Assembly: GCF_016593235.1 (NCBI RefSeq)
Contig: NZ_AP023065.1
Span: forward strand, 992,001-1,056,000
DNA length: 64,000 nucleotides
Reading direction: 5' to 3'
From: Nitratiruptor sp. YY09-18
GTDB taxonomy: Bacteria > Campylobacterota > Campylobacteria > Campylobacterales > Nitratiruptoraceae
The position numbers were made by a program, and so were the translations under genes. Shown here one piece after another: positions 7,930-16,182 of this stretch. The notes beneath the pieces are model-generated. The model made no database searches. It saw nothing but the letters and a program-made list of their open reading frames with translations, and had not been told where the DNA came from. Within the stretch, counting starts at the first letter, position 1. Each line of letters opens with the position of its first letter.

Positions 7930-9102
7930 ATGAAACGATATTTCATAACAGCAGCGATTTTTGGTTCGCTGCTGCAAGCTCAAAATATCGATACAATTGT
8001 TCAGAAGGCTTTACAAAAAAACAACTCTTTACACGCCATTCAAATACTTCTCAGAAAAATGGATATAGAATATAAAAAAGCAAAAAACTGGGAAAATCCA
8101 ACTTTACAATTTGCAGTAAACGATCTTCGCCTAGATAAACCTTTTTTGCGAGACCTTGAACCTATGCAGACCCATCAGATTGCCATCACGCAAAAAATTC
8201 CAACATTTGGGAAAAAAGAGTTCGATGCAGAACTGGTCAAACAAAAAAAGAGAGTTATTTTTAAAGATCTTGAGGTTGCAAAAAATAGGCTCGCATTTGA
8301 GATTTTTAAAAATGCACTTTTTTATCAAAAAGCAGTCCAAAAGCAAAAAATAGTAGATAATTATATCAATCTAGTTAAACAAAGCATTGATCTATACAGC
8401 AAAATGTTGGTTGTAGATAGTAGCTATCATTTGGCTTTGATGCAGAGCAAAATATTCTTATCTGATCTAAAAACCACGCAAGAAGAGCTTGTTTTTTCAC
8501 AAACAAAAGCTCTGCATACACTCTCATATCTTGCTTCACAAAAAATTACTCATATTGATCCAATTCATGATATCAAAATAGATAAAAAAACTTTTCCACA
8601 GATTGAAAAACTCCAAGAAAAAAAGCGCTATCAACAGCTTTTAGCAAAAAGATACCTTTTAGATGAAAAAAGTGATATAAACCTCAATGTAGGTTACTTT
8701 CAAAGAGCAAACTTTGATGATTATATCTCCATTGGCATCTCCATCTCTTTGCCGCTATTTGGAACGGAAAAACTGCGATCTCAAGAAGCAAAAATAGAGG
8801 CTATGTCAATTGAGTCGAAAAAACAAGATGTGCAAATCTATGTGCAAGAGGAAATTGCCTCACTATATGAACAACTAAAAACTCTCCAAACACAAATTGT
8901 ACTTTTGCAACAGAGGTCTTTAAAAGAGGTTGACCACTCTTTAGATCTCGTTCGATCTCGCATAAGCTCTGGAGATATGCTTTACAAATATCTTGATACG
9001 CTCAAAAGCAAATTTGCGATTGAACTAAAACTTATCGATTTTAAAATCCAAAAACTTCTCACAAAAGCAAAGATCAATTATTTAAATGGAGCTTATAAAT
9101 GA
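7930..9102 (+). CDS. cusC: TolC-family outer-membrane factor of Cus-type pump
   Basis: Outer-membrane channel protein (390 residues) for the plus-strand copper/silver pump. A signal peptide (about 1-17, GSLLQA) precedes two OEP repeats with long helices; the second half contains INLNVGYFQRANFDDYISI, a beta-strand segment usual in this family, and ends KINYLNGAYK. It starts one base after the FixH-like stop and ends in a 4-nt ATGA overlap with the adaptor gene. It is only distantly similar to the minus-strand channel at 2334-3482, so the two pumps have their own exits. The symbol rests on operon context more than on sequence. Confidence 0.83.
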   Translation: MKRYFITAAIFGSLLQAQNIDTIVQKALQKNNSLHAIQILLRKMDIEYKKAKNWENPTLQFAVNDLRLDKPFLRDLEPMQTHQIAITQKIPTFGKKEFDAELVKQKKRVIFKDLEVAKNRLAFEIFKNALFYQKAVQKQKIVDNYINLVKQSIDLYSKMLVVDSSYHLALMQSKIFLSDLKTTQEELVFSQTKALHTLSYLASQKITHIDPIHDIKIDKKTFPQIEKLQEKKRYQQLLAKRYLLDEKSDINLNVGYFQRANFDDYISIGISISLPLFGTEKLRSQEAKIEAMSIESKKQDVQIYVQEEIASLYEQLKTLQTQIVLLQQRSLKEVDHSLDLVRSRISSGDMLYKYLDTLKSKFAIELKLIDFKIQKLLTKAKINYLNGAYK

Positions 9103-10067
9103 GACTATTACTTATGTTTCTTGTGCCTTTTTTATTATGTGCAGAAAGGCTGAGCATAGAGCAGCTTTTCAATGTCAAAACGACAACAGTGGAAAAAAAA
9201 GATCTCTTTGTGCAAAAAACCTATCCTGCCATAGTGAAACTCGATAGAAGCAAAATCGTCGATATTGCTCCACGATTTTCTGGATATGTAGAAAAACTGT
9301 ATGCAAAAGAACCGTTGCAACATATCAAAAGAGGCGATGTTTTAGCACTCGTCTATAGCCCTGAAGTCTATAACGCAAAAGAGGAGTACAAAAACTCGTT
9401 AAAATTTGGTCTTGATAAGAGAATGACAACAGCTTCTTATCTAAAACTAAAACTTTTAGGGCTTCCAAAAGATGAACTCAAAAACCCTACAAAAACTTTA
9501 ACTATTACAAAAATAGTAGCGCCTATTGATGGATTTTTACTCAAAAAAGATGTTTATCCGGGAAGTTTCTTTCAAAAAGGAAAAACAATTTTTCGCCTCG
9601 CATCAGATACTCATTTTTGGATAGAAGCTCAAATTCCAAGTAAAGATATCGATTTTTATAAACAATCTGACTCGATAATAGCCCAAGTACGAAATGAAAA
9701 GTTACAAGTAAAAAAACATAAACTACTTCCTCTCATAAATTCAAACAGTGCTCTTGCAATAGTGCGTCTTTTTGTTGAGGCAAAAGGTATTCTTGCAGGA
9801 GAATATGCCAAAGTTACCATAAGAGAGCATAAAAAATCGATTCTTGTTATACCAAAAACGGCCGTTATTCGCAAAAATGGCAAATGGTACGCTTTTAGAG
9901 TTGGCGAATATGAAGGAGAATATGAGCCGGTTGTCGTTCAAATAAAGCCACTTGATAACAGATACTATCAACTCATCTCTGGGCTTAAAGAAGGTGAGAC
10001 GATTGCCGATAGCGCAATGTTCTTGCTTGATAGCGATGCTCAGATAAATGGACTCTACAATGATTGA
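9099..10067 (+). CDS. cusB: Cus-type RND periplasmic adaptor
   Basis: Membrane-fusion protein (322 residues) joining CusC and CusA. It has a signal peptide (about 1-15, FLLCA), a barrel/lipoyl segment with APRFSGYVEKLYAKEPLQ-like spacing near 63-80 and GDVLALVYSPEVYNAKEEY near 86-104, then a short helical hairpin and a second lipoyl part IVAPIDGFLLKKDVYPGSF near 145-163. The YSPEVYNAKEEY segment is characteristic of CusB rather than CzcB. I do not see the N-terminal three-Met copper site of E. coli CusB. Overlaps cusC by 4 nt and cusA by 8 nt. Confidence 0.9.
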   Translation: MRLLLMFLVPFLLCAERLSIEQLFNVKTTTVEKKDLFVQKTYPAIVKLDRSKIVDIAPRFSGYVEKLYAKEPLQHIKRGDVLALVYSPEVYNAKEEYKNSLKFGLDKRMTTASYLKLKLLGLPKDELKNPTKTLTITKIVAPIDGFLLKKDVYPGSFFQKGKTIFRLASDTHFWIEAQIPSKDIDFYKQSDSIIAQVRNEKLQVKKHKLLPLINSNSALAIVRLFVEAKGILAGEYAKVTIREHKKSILVIPKTAVIRKNGKWYAFRVGEYEGEYEPVVVQIKPLDNRYYQLISGLKEGETIADSAMFLLDSDAQINGLYND

Positions 10068-13000
10068 AAAAATTATAGAATTGAGCGCAAAAAATAGATT
10101 CTTGATTCTTTTATTTGCCCTCATTTTTGCAGGAGCATCCTATTGGGCCATAAAGAAAACGCCTCTTGATGCGATACCTGATCTCACCCCACCTCAAGTC
10201 ATCATACAGGTTAAATTTCCTGGACAAAGCCCAAAAATCATAGAAGATCAAGTCACCTATCCACTTACAAGCTCTTTTTTGGCAATATCTGATATCGATA
10301 CGGTTCGAGGCTTCTCAACTTACGAAAATGCGCTGATTTACATTATCTTTAAAGATGGAACCAATCTTTATGATGCAAGAACGAGAGTGTTAGAGGAACT
10401 GAGCAAAGTTGCATCTACCCTTCCCAAAAATGCAGAGGTAAGCCTTGGGCCAGATGCAAGCGGTGTTGGATGGGTCTATGAATATGCACTGGTTAGTAAT
10501 ACAAAAGATTTGGCCCAGCTTCGTACATACCAAGACTATACTCTCAAATATGCACTCTTAGGTATTGATGGTGTAAGTGAAGTTGCCAGCGTTGGCGGAT
10601 TTATTCCAAACTACCAAGTGACAGTCGATAATCACAAACTCATAGAACATGGTCTTTCAGTCAAAGATATAGTTAAAACGATAGAACTCAACAACAACGA
10701 TGTTGGCGGCGGTATAACGATACAAAACGGGTATGAATGGATGATTCAAGCAAGAGGCTACATTAAATCCTTGCAAGAAATTGAAGAGCTATCCATTAAA
10801 ACGAAACGAAAGATTCCGCTGAAAATCAAAGATATAGCAAGAGTCGAATGGACTGCCCTGCCAAGACGAGGTCTAGCAGATCTCAATGGTCAAGGAGAAG
10901 TGGTTGGAGGAATCGTTATTGCAAAATATGGTGCAGATGTCTATGCAACCATCAAAAAAGTAAAAGAAAAACTCTCACAACTTCAAACCAAAGATATCAA
11001 AATTATCCCTACATACGATCGAAGCAGACTCATAGAAGATGCTGTAAGTACACTCAAAGATACACTCATTGAAGAGAGTATCATCGTTCTTGTAGTGATC
11101 GGTTTTTTCCTTTTTCATTTTAGAAGCACATTGATCGTATTGATCGTTTTACCATTGACTATCGGTCTAACATTTTTGCTTATGAAAATTTTTGGCATAG
11201 GCTCCAATATCATGAGCCTTGGAGGTATCGCTATCGCTATTGGGGCTATGGTGGATGCAAGTATTGTCATGATAGAGAATGCCCACAAAAAACTGGACAG
11301 CATCAAAGATAAAAACTCCTTGACGCCAAGCAAGAGAGTTTCGCTCATCATTGAATCATCTCAACAGGTCGGTCGTCCAATCTTTTTTGCACTTGCTCTT
11401 GTCGTCGTCTCCTTTTTGCCAATTTTTGCTATGCAAGGGCAAGAGGGAAAGCTTTTTACGCCACTTGCCTTTACAAAAACCTTTGCTATGAGTGTGGGAG
11501 CCATTTTGGCTATTACGATAGTGCCGGCTCTTATGATCTGGTTTATTAAAGATGTCCCAGATGAAAAGAAAAATCCAATCAATAGATTTTTTATCTGGCT
11601 CTATCATCCATTTATCGTCCTTGGTATGAAACTTCGCTACATTCTTATCCCCCTTTCAGTAGTTTTGCTTCTTTTTTTCTATCCGCTTTACAAAAAGCTC
11701 AAATGGGAGTTTATGCCACCACTCAATGAGGGTGTTTTGATGTATATGCCGGTTACTCCCTATGGCATTAGCATCGATCAAGCAAAGATGCTGACTCAAA
11801 TGACAGACAAAGTGATAGCCAGTTTTGATGAAGTGGAGACTGTCTTTGGAAAAGCGGGACGTGCCGATACTGCAACCGATCCGGCTCCACTTTCCATGAT
11901 AGAGACAATCATAACGCTCAAGAATGAAAAAATTGATATGAAAAAGCTGTTGCAAGAACTCGATGAGGCGGTGCAAGTTCCGGGACTAGTCAACTCTTGG
12001 ACATACCCTATTCGGGGACGAATCGACATGCTTTTAAGTGGTATCAGAACACCCCTTGGCATCAAACTCTATGGCGATGATATAAAAAAGCTGCAAATGT
12101 TAGCCAAAAAAATTGAAACGAAACTTGCCGCTTTAGCCCAAACTGAATCGGTTTTTGCCGATAGAAGCGATACGGGATACTATATCGATATCGATACAGA
12201 TCCCAAAAAACTTGCTTTATACGGATTAAAACGATCGGATGTATTGGATTTTGTAAGCTTCGCAATAGGTGGGAAAAGAGTTACAACAAAATTAAAAAAT
12301 ATTGAACGATATCCTATTTCAATCCGGCTAGAAGAGGAGCAAAGAAACAGCCTTGAAGCGATCAAAGAGCTTCGTATTAAAACAAAATATGGCTATATCC
12401 CTCTAAAAGAGATAGCCAATGTCCATTACGAACAAAGCGCTTCGGTTCTCAAAAGTGAAAAAGCAAAACCGGTCACCTACATCTATATCACTCCAGCTCA
12501 AGGAGTGAGTGCATCAGAGTATAAAAAAGTTGCACAAAACGCCTTGCAAAGTCTGACCCTACCAAAAGGATACTTCTATGAGTGGGCCGGTAGCAGTGAG
12601 TATCTACAAAGTGCCATAAATACGTTTAAATGGATCGTTCCATCGGTGCTTCTCATTATTTTGATACTCATCTATTTTGCTCTTGGTGAAATTGTACCAA
12701 CACTCTTTGTTTTTTTGTCTTTACCTTTTGCTTTTTTGGGAGGACTGCTTTATATCGATTACTTGGGTTTTAATATGAGTGTTGCAGTGGTTGTCGGATT
12801 TTTGGCACTGCTTGGAATTGCAGCTGAGACTGCAATCGTTATGATTATCTATCTCAAAGAGAGCGTAGAAAAATATGAGAAACTGGATAAAAAACTACTC
12901 GTTGAAGCGATATATGAAGGCGCTGTTCAAAGAGTTCGTCCTAAACTGATGACCGTCTTTGCAATTTTAGCTGGTCTGCTTCCCATTATGTACACCAACA

Positions 13001-13134
13001 AAACAGGAAGTGAAGTGATGCAACGAATTGCTGCACCAATGATCGGTGGAGTTGCTACATCTGCCATTTTAAGTCTAATCATTATCCCGCTTTTATATAT
13101 GATCTACATCCAAATTTCAAAAAAAATTCGCTAA
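10060..13134 (+). CDS. cusA: Cu(I)/Ag(I) RND efflux pump
   Basis: Inner-membrane pump of 1024 residues, the usual size for CusA. I start it at the ATG at 10060 (MIEKIIELSAKNR), matching the family N-terminus; an ATG 12 nt earlier would add four residues. Visible signatures are DAIPDLTPPQVI near 34-45, GAMVDASIVMIENAHKKL near 402-419 (the CusA form of TM4), and FGKAGRADTATDPAPLSMIET near 605-625, the periplasmic cleft typical of monovalent metal pumps. It is the third gene of the cusCBA run and ends 72 nt before the SHOCT gene, with a hairpin at its end. Compared with the CzcA-type gene at 1-1321, the motifs point to copper/silver. Confidence 0.95.
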   Translation: MIEKIIELSAKNRFLILLFALIFAGASYWAIKKTPLDAIPDLTPPQVIIQVKFPGQSPKIIEDQVTYPLTSSFLAISDIDTVRGFSTYENALIYIIFKDGTNLYDARTRVLEELSKVASTLPKNAEVSLGPDASGVGWVYEYALVSNTKDLAQLRTYQDYTLKYALLGIDGVSEVASVGGFIPNYQVTVDNHKLIEHGLSVKDIVKTIELNNNDVGGGITIQNGYEWMIQARGYIKSLQEIEELSIKTKRKIPLKIKDIARVEWTALPRRGLADLNGQGEVVGGIVIAKYGADVYATIKKVKEKLSQLQTKDIKIIPTYDRSRLIEDAVSTLKDTLIEESIIVLVVIGFFLFHFRSTLIVLIVLPLTIGLTFLLMKIFGIGSNIMSLGGIAIAIGAMVDASIVMIENAHKKLDSIKDKNSLTPSKRVSLIIESSQQVGRPIFFALALVVVSFLPIFAMQGQEGKLFTPLAFTKTFAMSVGAILAITIVPALMIWFIKDVPDEKKNPINRFFIWLYHPFIVLGMKLRYILIPLSVVLLLFFYPLYKKLKWEFMPPLNEGVLMYMPVTPYGISIDQAKMLTQMTDKVIASFDEVETVFGKAGRADTATDPAPLSMIETIITLKNEKIDMKKLLQELDEAVQVPGLVNSWTYPIRGRIDMLLSGIRTPLGIKLYGDDIKKLQMLAKKIETKLAALAQTESVFADRSDTGYYIDIDTDPKKLALYGLKRSDVLDFVSFAIGGKRVTTKLKNIERYPISIRLEEEQRNSLEAIKELRIKTKYGYIPLKEIANVHYEQSASVLKSEKAKPVTYIYITPAQGVSASEYKKVAQNALQSLTLPKGYFYEWAGSSEYLQSAINTFKWIVPSVLLIILILIYFALGEIVPTLFVFLSLPFAFLGGLLYIDYLGFNMSVAVVVGFLALLGIAAETAIVMIIYLKESVEKYEKLDKKLLVEAIYEGAVQRVRPKLMTVFAILAGLLPIMYTNKTGSEVMQRIAAPMIGGVATSAILSLIIIPLLYMIYIQISKKIR

Positions 13135-13149
13135 GGGAATCTCCCCTTA
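13132..13149 (+). terminator. Hairpin at the end of cusA
   Basis: TAAGGG (13132-13137) pairs perfectly with CCCTTA (13144-13149) around a 6-nt loop, and CTTT plus a later T run follow. The stem starts in the cusA stop codon. It sits directly before the response-regulator box, so it probably separates the pump operon from the regulator genes. Confidence 0.5.
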
Positions 13150-13153
13150 CTTT

Positions 13154-13185
13154 ACACACTTTTTCCACACCCTTTTGCTTACAAT
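13154..13185 (+). promoter_or_regulatory. Promoter of SHOCT/two-component genes with shared box
   Basis: A second exact copy of CACACTTTTTCCACA (13155-13169) lies 10 nt before TACAAT (13180-13185). Position and spacing are identical to the multicopper oxidase promoter. Half-sites ACACA (13154-13158) and CCACA (13165-13169) are 11 nt apart. It suggests that the OmpR-type regulator at 13438 controls its own transcription unit as well. Confidence 0.6.
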
Positions 13186-13205
13186 AAGAAAAAAAAGGAG
13201 TCATT

Positions 13206-13397
13206 ATGCATTGGATGCAAGGTCATTTCATGGGATTTGGATGGATTTATATATTAATATTCTTTGCTATAGTTTTGTACTTTGTCACGAGAAACTCTGA
13301 CAAAGAAGCAAAGTCGATTCTTGATGAGCGGTTTGCAAAAGGAGAAATCAGCAAAGAGGAGTATGAAGAGGCACTGAAAACTTTAAAGGATCATTAG
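13206..13397 (+). CDS. Small membrane protein with SHOCT domain
   Basis: A 63-residue protein: His/Met-containing N-terminus (MHWMQGHFMGFGW), one membrane segment at about 14-30 and a C-terminal SHOCT motif (ILDERFAKGEISKEEYEEALKTL). SHOCT is a short oligomerisation motif often attached to membrane or DNA-associated proteins. The gene has an AAAAGGAG ribosome site and lies between cusA and the response regulator, under its own copy of the 15-mer box. Short SHOCT proteins beside copper pumps are common, but their role is not known to me. The His/Met-rich start could contact copper, which is speculation. Confidence 0.85.
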   Translation: MHWMQGHFMGFGWIYILIFFAIVLYFVTRNSDKEAKSILDERFAKGEISKEEYEEALKTLKDH

Positions 13398-13403
13398 TAT
13401 AAT
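13398..13403 (+). promoter_or_regulatory. Possible -10 element before the response regulator
   Basis: A perfect TATAAT follows the SHOCT stop, 34 nt before the response-regulator ATG. It could give the two-component genes a basal promoter independent of the 15-mer box. I see no -35 match, which is usual for this phylum. Confidence 0.4.
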
Positions 13404-13437
13404 AATTCATGAAAGAGTCTCATAAAGGGTAAAATTG

Positions 13438-14076
13438 ATGAAAATACTGCTTTTGGAAGATGATGCATTGCTTAGAAAATTAATGGTCGAACATTTAAAT
13501 GAAAAATATGAGACAGTCACTTTTGACAATGGTGAGGATGCTTTGGAGTATCTGTATGAAAACAGAGTAGACCTAGCTCTGCTTGACATCAATGTCCCTG
13601 GACTTAAAGGCGATGAACTGCTCAAAATTTTACGCAAAGAGCACAATACGACTCCGGTCATCTTCATCACCTCAAACGACAGCTCATCCGATGTCAAAAA
13701 AGGTTTTGATATAGGGTGTGATGATTACATCAAAAAGCCTTTTGAATTTGAAGAACTTGATGCTAGAATCGAACATGTAAAACGTATTTATGGATTGGAA
13801 GAAAAGATAAAGATCGGTGATTTTCTTTTTGATCCTACAAGGCATATACTTCTCAAAGAGAATGAAACGATTCATCTCACACCAAAAGCAAGTGAAATCC
13901 TACACTACCTCTATACCCATAAAGTAGTCACGAAAGAGGATCTCATCGCAAATATATGGAGTTATGATGAAGTTCCCAGTGAAGCAACTATTCGAAGCTA
14001 CATCAAAACGTTACGCAAAATTTTTCCAAATATAAAAACGATTCGAGGAAGCGGCTATGAGTTTGAGCCGCTCTGA
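13438..14076 (+). CDS. OmpR/PhoB-family response regulator of the metal island
   Basis: Two-domain regulator of 212 residues. The receiver has the acidic pair Asp8/Asp9, phospho-acceptor Asp50 in LALLDINVPG, the Thr/Ser position in FITSND, and the conserved Lys100 in IKKPF. A winged-helix Trans_reg_C domain follows from about 120, with EATIRSYIKTLRKIF as recognition helix and IRGSGYEFEPL at the end. I use the ATG at 13438; an in-frame TTG just before it is weaker. The ribosome site is AAAGGG. It overlaps the kinase gene by 20 nt. Being beside cusCBA and a multicopper oxidase, it is probably a CusR-like copper sensor output. Confidence 0.93.
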   Translation: MKILLLEDDALLRKLMVEHLNEKYETVTFDNGEDALEYLYENRVDLALLDINVPGLKGDELLKILRKEHNTTPVIFITSNDSSSDVKKGFDIGCDDYIKKPFEFEELDARIEHVKRIYGLEEKIKIGDFLFDPTRHILLKENETIHLTPKASEILHYLYTHKVVTKEDLIANIWSYDEVPSEATIRSYIKTLRKIFPNIKTIRGSGYEFEPL

Positions 14077-15205
14077 ACAAAAAGCACTTCTTCGATTTTT
14101 TCTTACCTATATCATTGCGGTAGGCATAGTGATCACCTCTTTTGCCTATCTGCAATACAACATAAAAAAAGAGTCTTTAAAAGATAAAATTGTCGCAAAA
14201 CTGCAAAAAGAAGCTTTTGACATAGCTTCTAGTGCTATCGATGCACAAATGGAAGGAAAGAGATTTGTAACTCCCAAAGGAGTAGATTTTTTACTGTTAG
14301 ATAAAAACAAAAAGTTCATAAAAGGAACATTTGAAGAAAAAATACTGCTTGATCACCCTTTGTATCATAGCAATGATTGTATCTATTATATCGATAAAAG
14401 TGCAAAAGGACATCTTGGCATAGAGTATATTGTCGTCAAAGAGTGTGGTATACATGCAAAATATCAAAAAATACTGAAAAATATTATATTATTAAGTCTT
14501 CTTTATTTTCTTTTCCTTCTTGGTATCGGATGGTATCTTGGCAGACTCTTTCTTCAGCCTATGCGAGAAAGCCTTGAGACCCTTGATAGATTCATCAAAG
14601 ACAGCACCCATGAACTCAATACTCCCGTTACAACACTTCTTTTAGCTACACAAAAACTCAAAAAAACAAATAATCCAAAATATCTTGATATTATCATCAT
14701 GAGTGCAAGACTCTTAAGCAGTATTCATCAAGATCTTACCTATGCAACACTTGCAAAAAAAAGAAAAAATTATTTACAACAGGTCGATATAGTACCCATA
14801 ATTGAAGATATTCTTCGATTTTTTGATGTTTTGATTGATCAAAAAGGTTTGACTGTCTCAAAAGAGCTACACTCTTGCACTATAGAAGCAGATCCTGATG
14901 AGATAAGACTACTCATAAAAAATCTTATAGATAATGCTATAAAGTATGCATTTAAGAACTCCAAAATCAAAATAACTCTTCAGGGTTGTCAATTAAGTAT
15001 CACCAACAGATCAAAACCGATACCAAATGAAAAACTCAAAACAATTTTTGAACGCTATCAAAGAGCAGAAAATGACCAGGGAGGCTATGGGATAGGTTTG
15101 CATATAGTACAACGTATCTGCAAAAAATACAATTTCTTGATTAGTGTCGAATCAAACGAAGAAAAGACGACGTTTACTGTCGCTTTCAATCAATCCAAAA
15201 AGTGA
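14057..15205 (+). CDS. Sensor histidine kinase (CusS-like by context)
   Basis: Inner-membrane kinase of 382 residues paired with the regulator upstream. TM1 is about 12-31 and TM2 about 142-163, enclosing a short periplasmic domain of about 110 residues. The H-box holds His185 (DSTHELNTPVTTLL), the N-box is IKNLIDNAIKYAF near 295-307 and the G-box YGIGLHIVQRIC near 340-352. The periplasmic part contains His100, His104, Cys108 and Cys130, possible metal ligands. No HAMP domain is obvious. Its 3' end overlaps the convergent phosphofructokinase gene by 16 nt. Copper or silver as signal is inferred from the neighbours. Confidence 0.92.
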   Translation: MSLSRSEQKALLRFFLTYIIAVGIVITSFAYLQYNIKKESLKDKIVAKLQKEAFDIASSAIDAQMEGKRFVTPKGVDFLLLDKNKKFIKGTFEEKILLDHPLYHSNDCIYYIDKSAKGHLGIEYIVVKECGIHAKYQKILKNIILLSLLYFLFLLGIGWYLGRLFLQPMRESLETLDRFIKDSTHELNTPVTTLLLATQKLKKTNNPKYLDIIIMSARLLSSIHQDLTYATLAKKRKNYLQQVDIVPIIEDILRFFDVLIDQKGLTVSKELHSCTIEADPDEIRLLIKNLIDNAIKYAFKNSKIKITLQGCQLSITNRSKPIPNEKLKTIFERYQRAENDQGGYGIGLHIVQRICKKYNFLISVESNEEKTTFTVAFNQSKK

Positions 15206-16143
15206 AGCATTGAAAGAATCTGCAGATCGATTGCATATGGCTTGAGAGCATCTTCTAAATTCTGAAGTTTAAATTCACCATTTTTATACACCACTATCTG
15301 CCCCTCTTTTCCCGCATTCAATGCTTCCAATGCTTTGAGTGCAAAACCAAAACCTAACATCCTATCTTTCACTGTAGGATTACCCCCACGCTGGATATGT
15401 CCCAGCACTGTTACTCTTGTCTCCATACCGATATCTTCTTCAAGCCACTTTGCAATCTCAGCGGTTCTTTTGGTACCTTCAGCAACTATGGCTAAAATAT
15501 ATCGTCTCCCCTCTTCTATCTCTTTTTTTAGAATTTTTGTTGCAAGAGGCTTGTTGAAATCTACTTCTGGAATTACGCACACCTCTGCTCCACTAGTAAT
15601 TGCACTCACTGCAGCCAAATATCCACACTCTCTTCCCATCGTCTCAATTACAAAAGCTCGTGCAAAAGTAGAAGCGGTATCGCGAATCTTATCTACAGCA
15701 TCACGTATGACATTGAGTGCAGTATCGACCCCTAAACACAAATCTGTTCCATAGATATCATTATCTATAGTAGTTGGAATTCCTATGAAATTGATAGAAA
15801 ACTCTTTTTTAAAAACATCTAAAGCTCTAAAACTTCCATCTCCTCCCATCACAATGATTGCATCGATATCTTGTGCTTTGAGATTTCCATATGCCTTTTT
15901 TCTATACTCTTTTTCATACCATCGCTTTGAACGCGATGAGCCAATAATTGCTCCGCCTCTGTGGATGATCCCAGCAACATCTTTATATATTGCTTTTGTA
16001 ATTTTCCCATCTATAAGCCCTTCAAGACCATCATAAACAAAATATGGCTCATGTCCCATTTCATATGCCGCTTCTACAAATCTTTTGATCGTAGGATTCA
16101 TTCCAGGAGCATCACCACCACTTCCCATTATTGCTATTTTCAT
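15190..16143 (-). CDS. pfkA: 6-phosphofructokinase, ATP-type
   Basis: Phosphorylates fructose 6-phosphate to the 1,6-bisphosphate, the committed glycolytic step. The 317-residue size equals the bacterial enzyme. Visible motifs are MGSGGDAPGMN near 6-16, HRGGAIIGSSR near 61-71, MGGDGSF near 99-105, PTTIDNDIYGTD near 122-133 with the catalytic Asp, ETMGRECGYLA near 168-178, and LGHIQRGGNPT near 248-258. The Gly in GGDGS marks an ATP rather than PPi enzyme; the residue before TIDND is Thr where E. coli has Gly. Other Campylobacterota such as C. jejuni and H. pylori lack this enzyme. Convergent with the kinase gene. Confidence 0.95.
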   Translation of the reverse strand: MKIAIMGSGGDAPGMNPTIKRFVEAAYEMGHEPYFVYDGLEGLIDGKITKAIYKDVAGIIHRGGAIIGSSRSKRWYEKEYRKKAYGNLKAQDIDAIIVMGGDGSFRALDVFKKEFSINFIGIPTTIDNDIYGTDLCLGVDTALNVIRDAVDKIRDTASTFARAFVIETMGRECGYLAAVSAITSGAEVCVIPEVDFNKPLATKILKKEIEEGRRYILAIVAEGTKRTAEIAKWLEEDIGMETRVTVLGHIQRGGNPTVKDRMLGFGFALKALEALNAGKEGQIVVYKNGEFKLQNLEDALKPYAIDLQILSMLHFLD

Positions 16144-16159
16144 TTAAAAGCCTTTTTAA

Positions 16160-16165
16160 TATAAT
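16160..16165 (+). promoter_or_regulatory. -10 element of the DUF389 gene
   Basis: TATAAT 17 nt before the ATG at 16183, in the 39-nt gap to the divergent pfkA gene. The message leader would be very short, about ten bases. Confidence 0.4.
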
Positions 16166-16182
16166 TAACAAAAAGTAGATCC

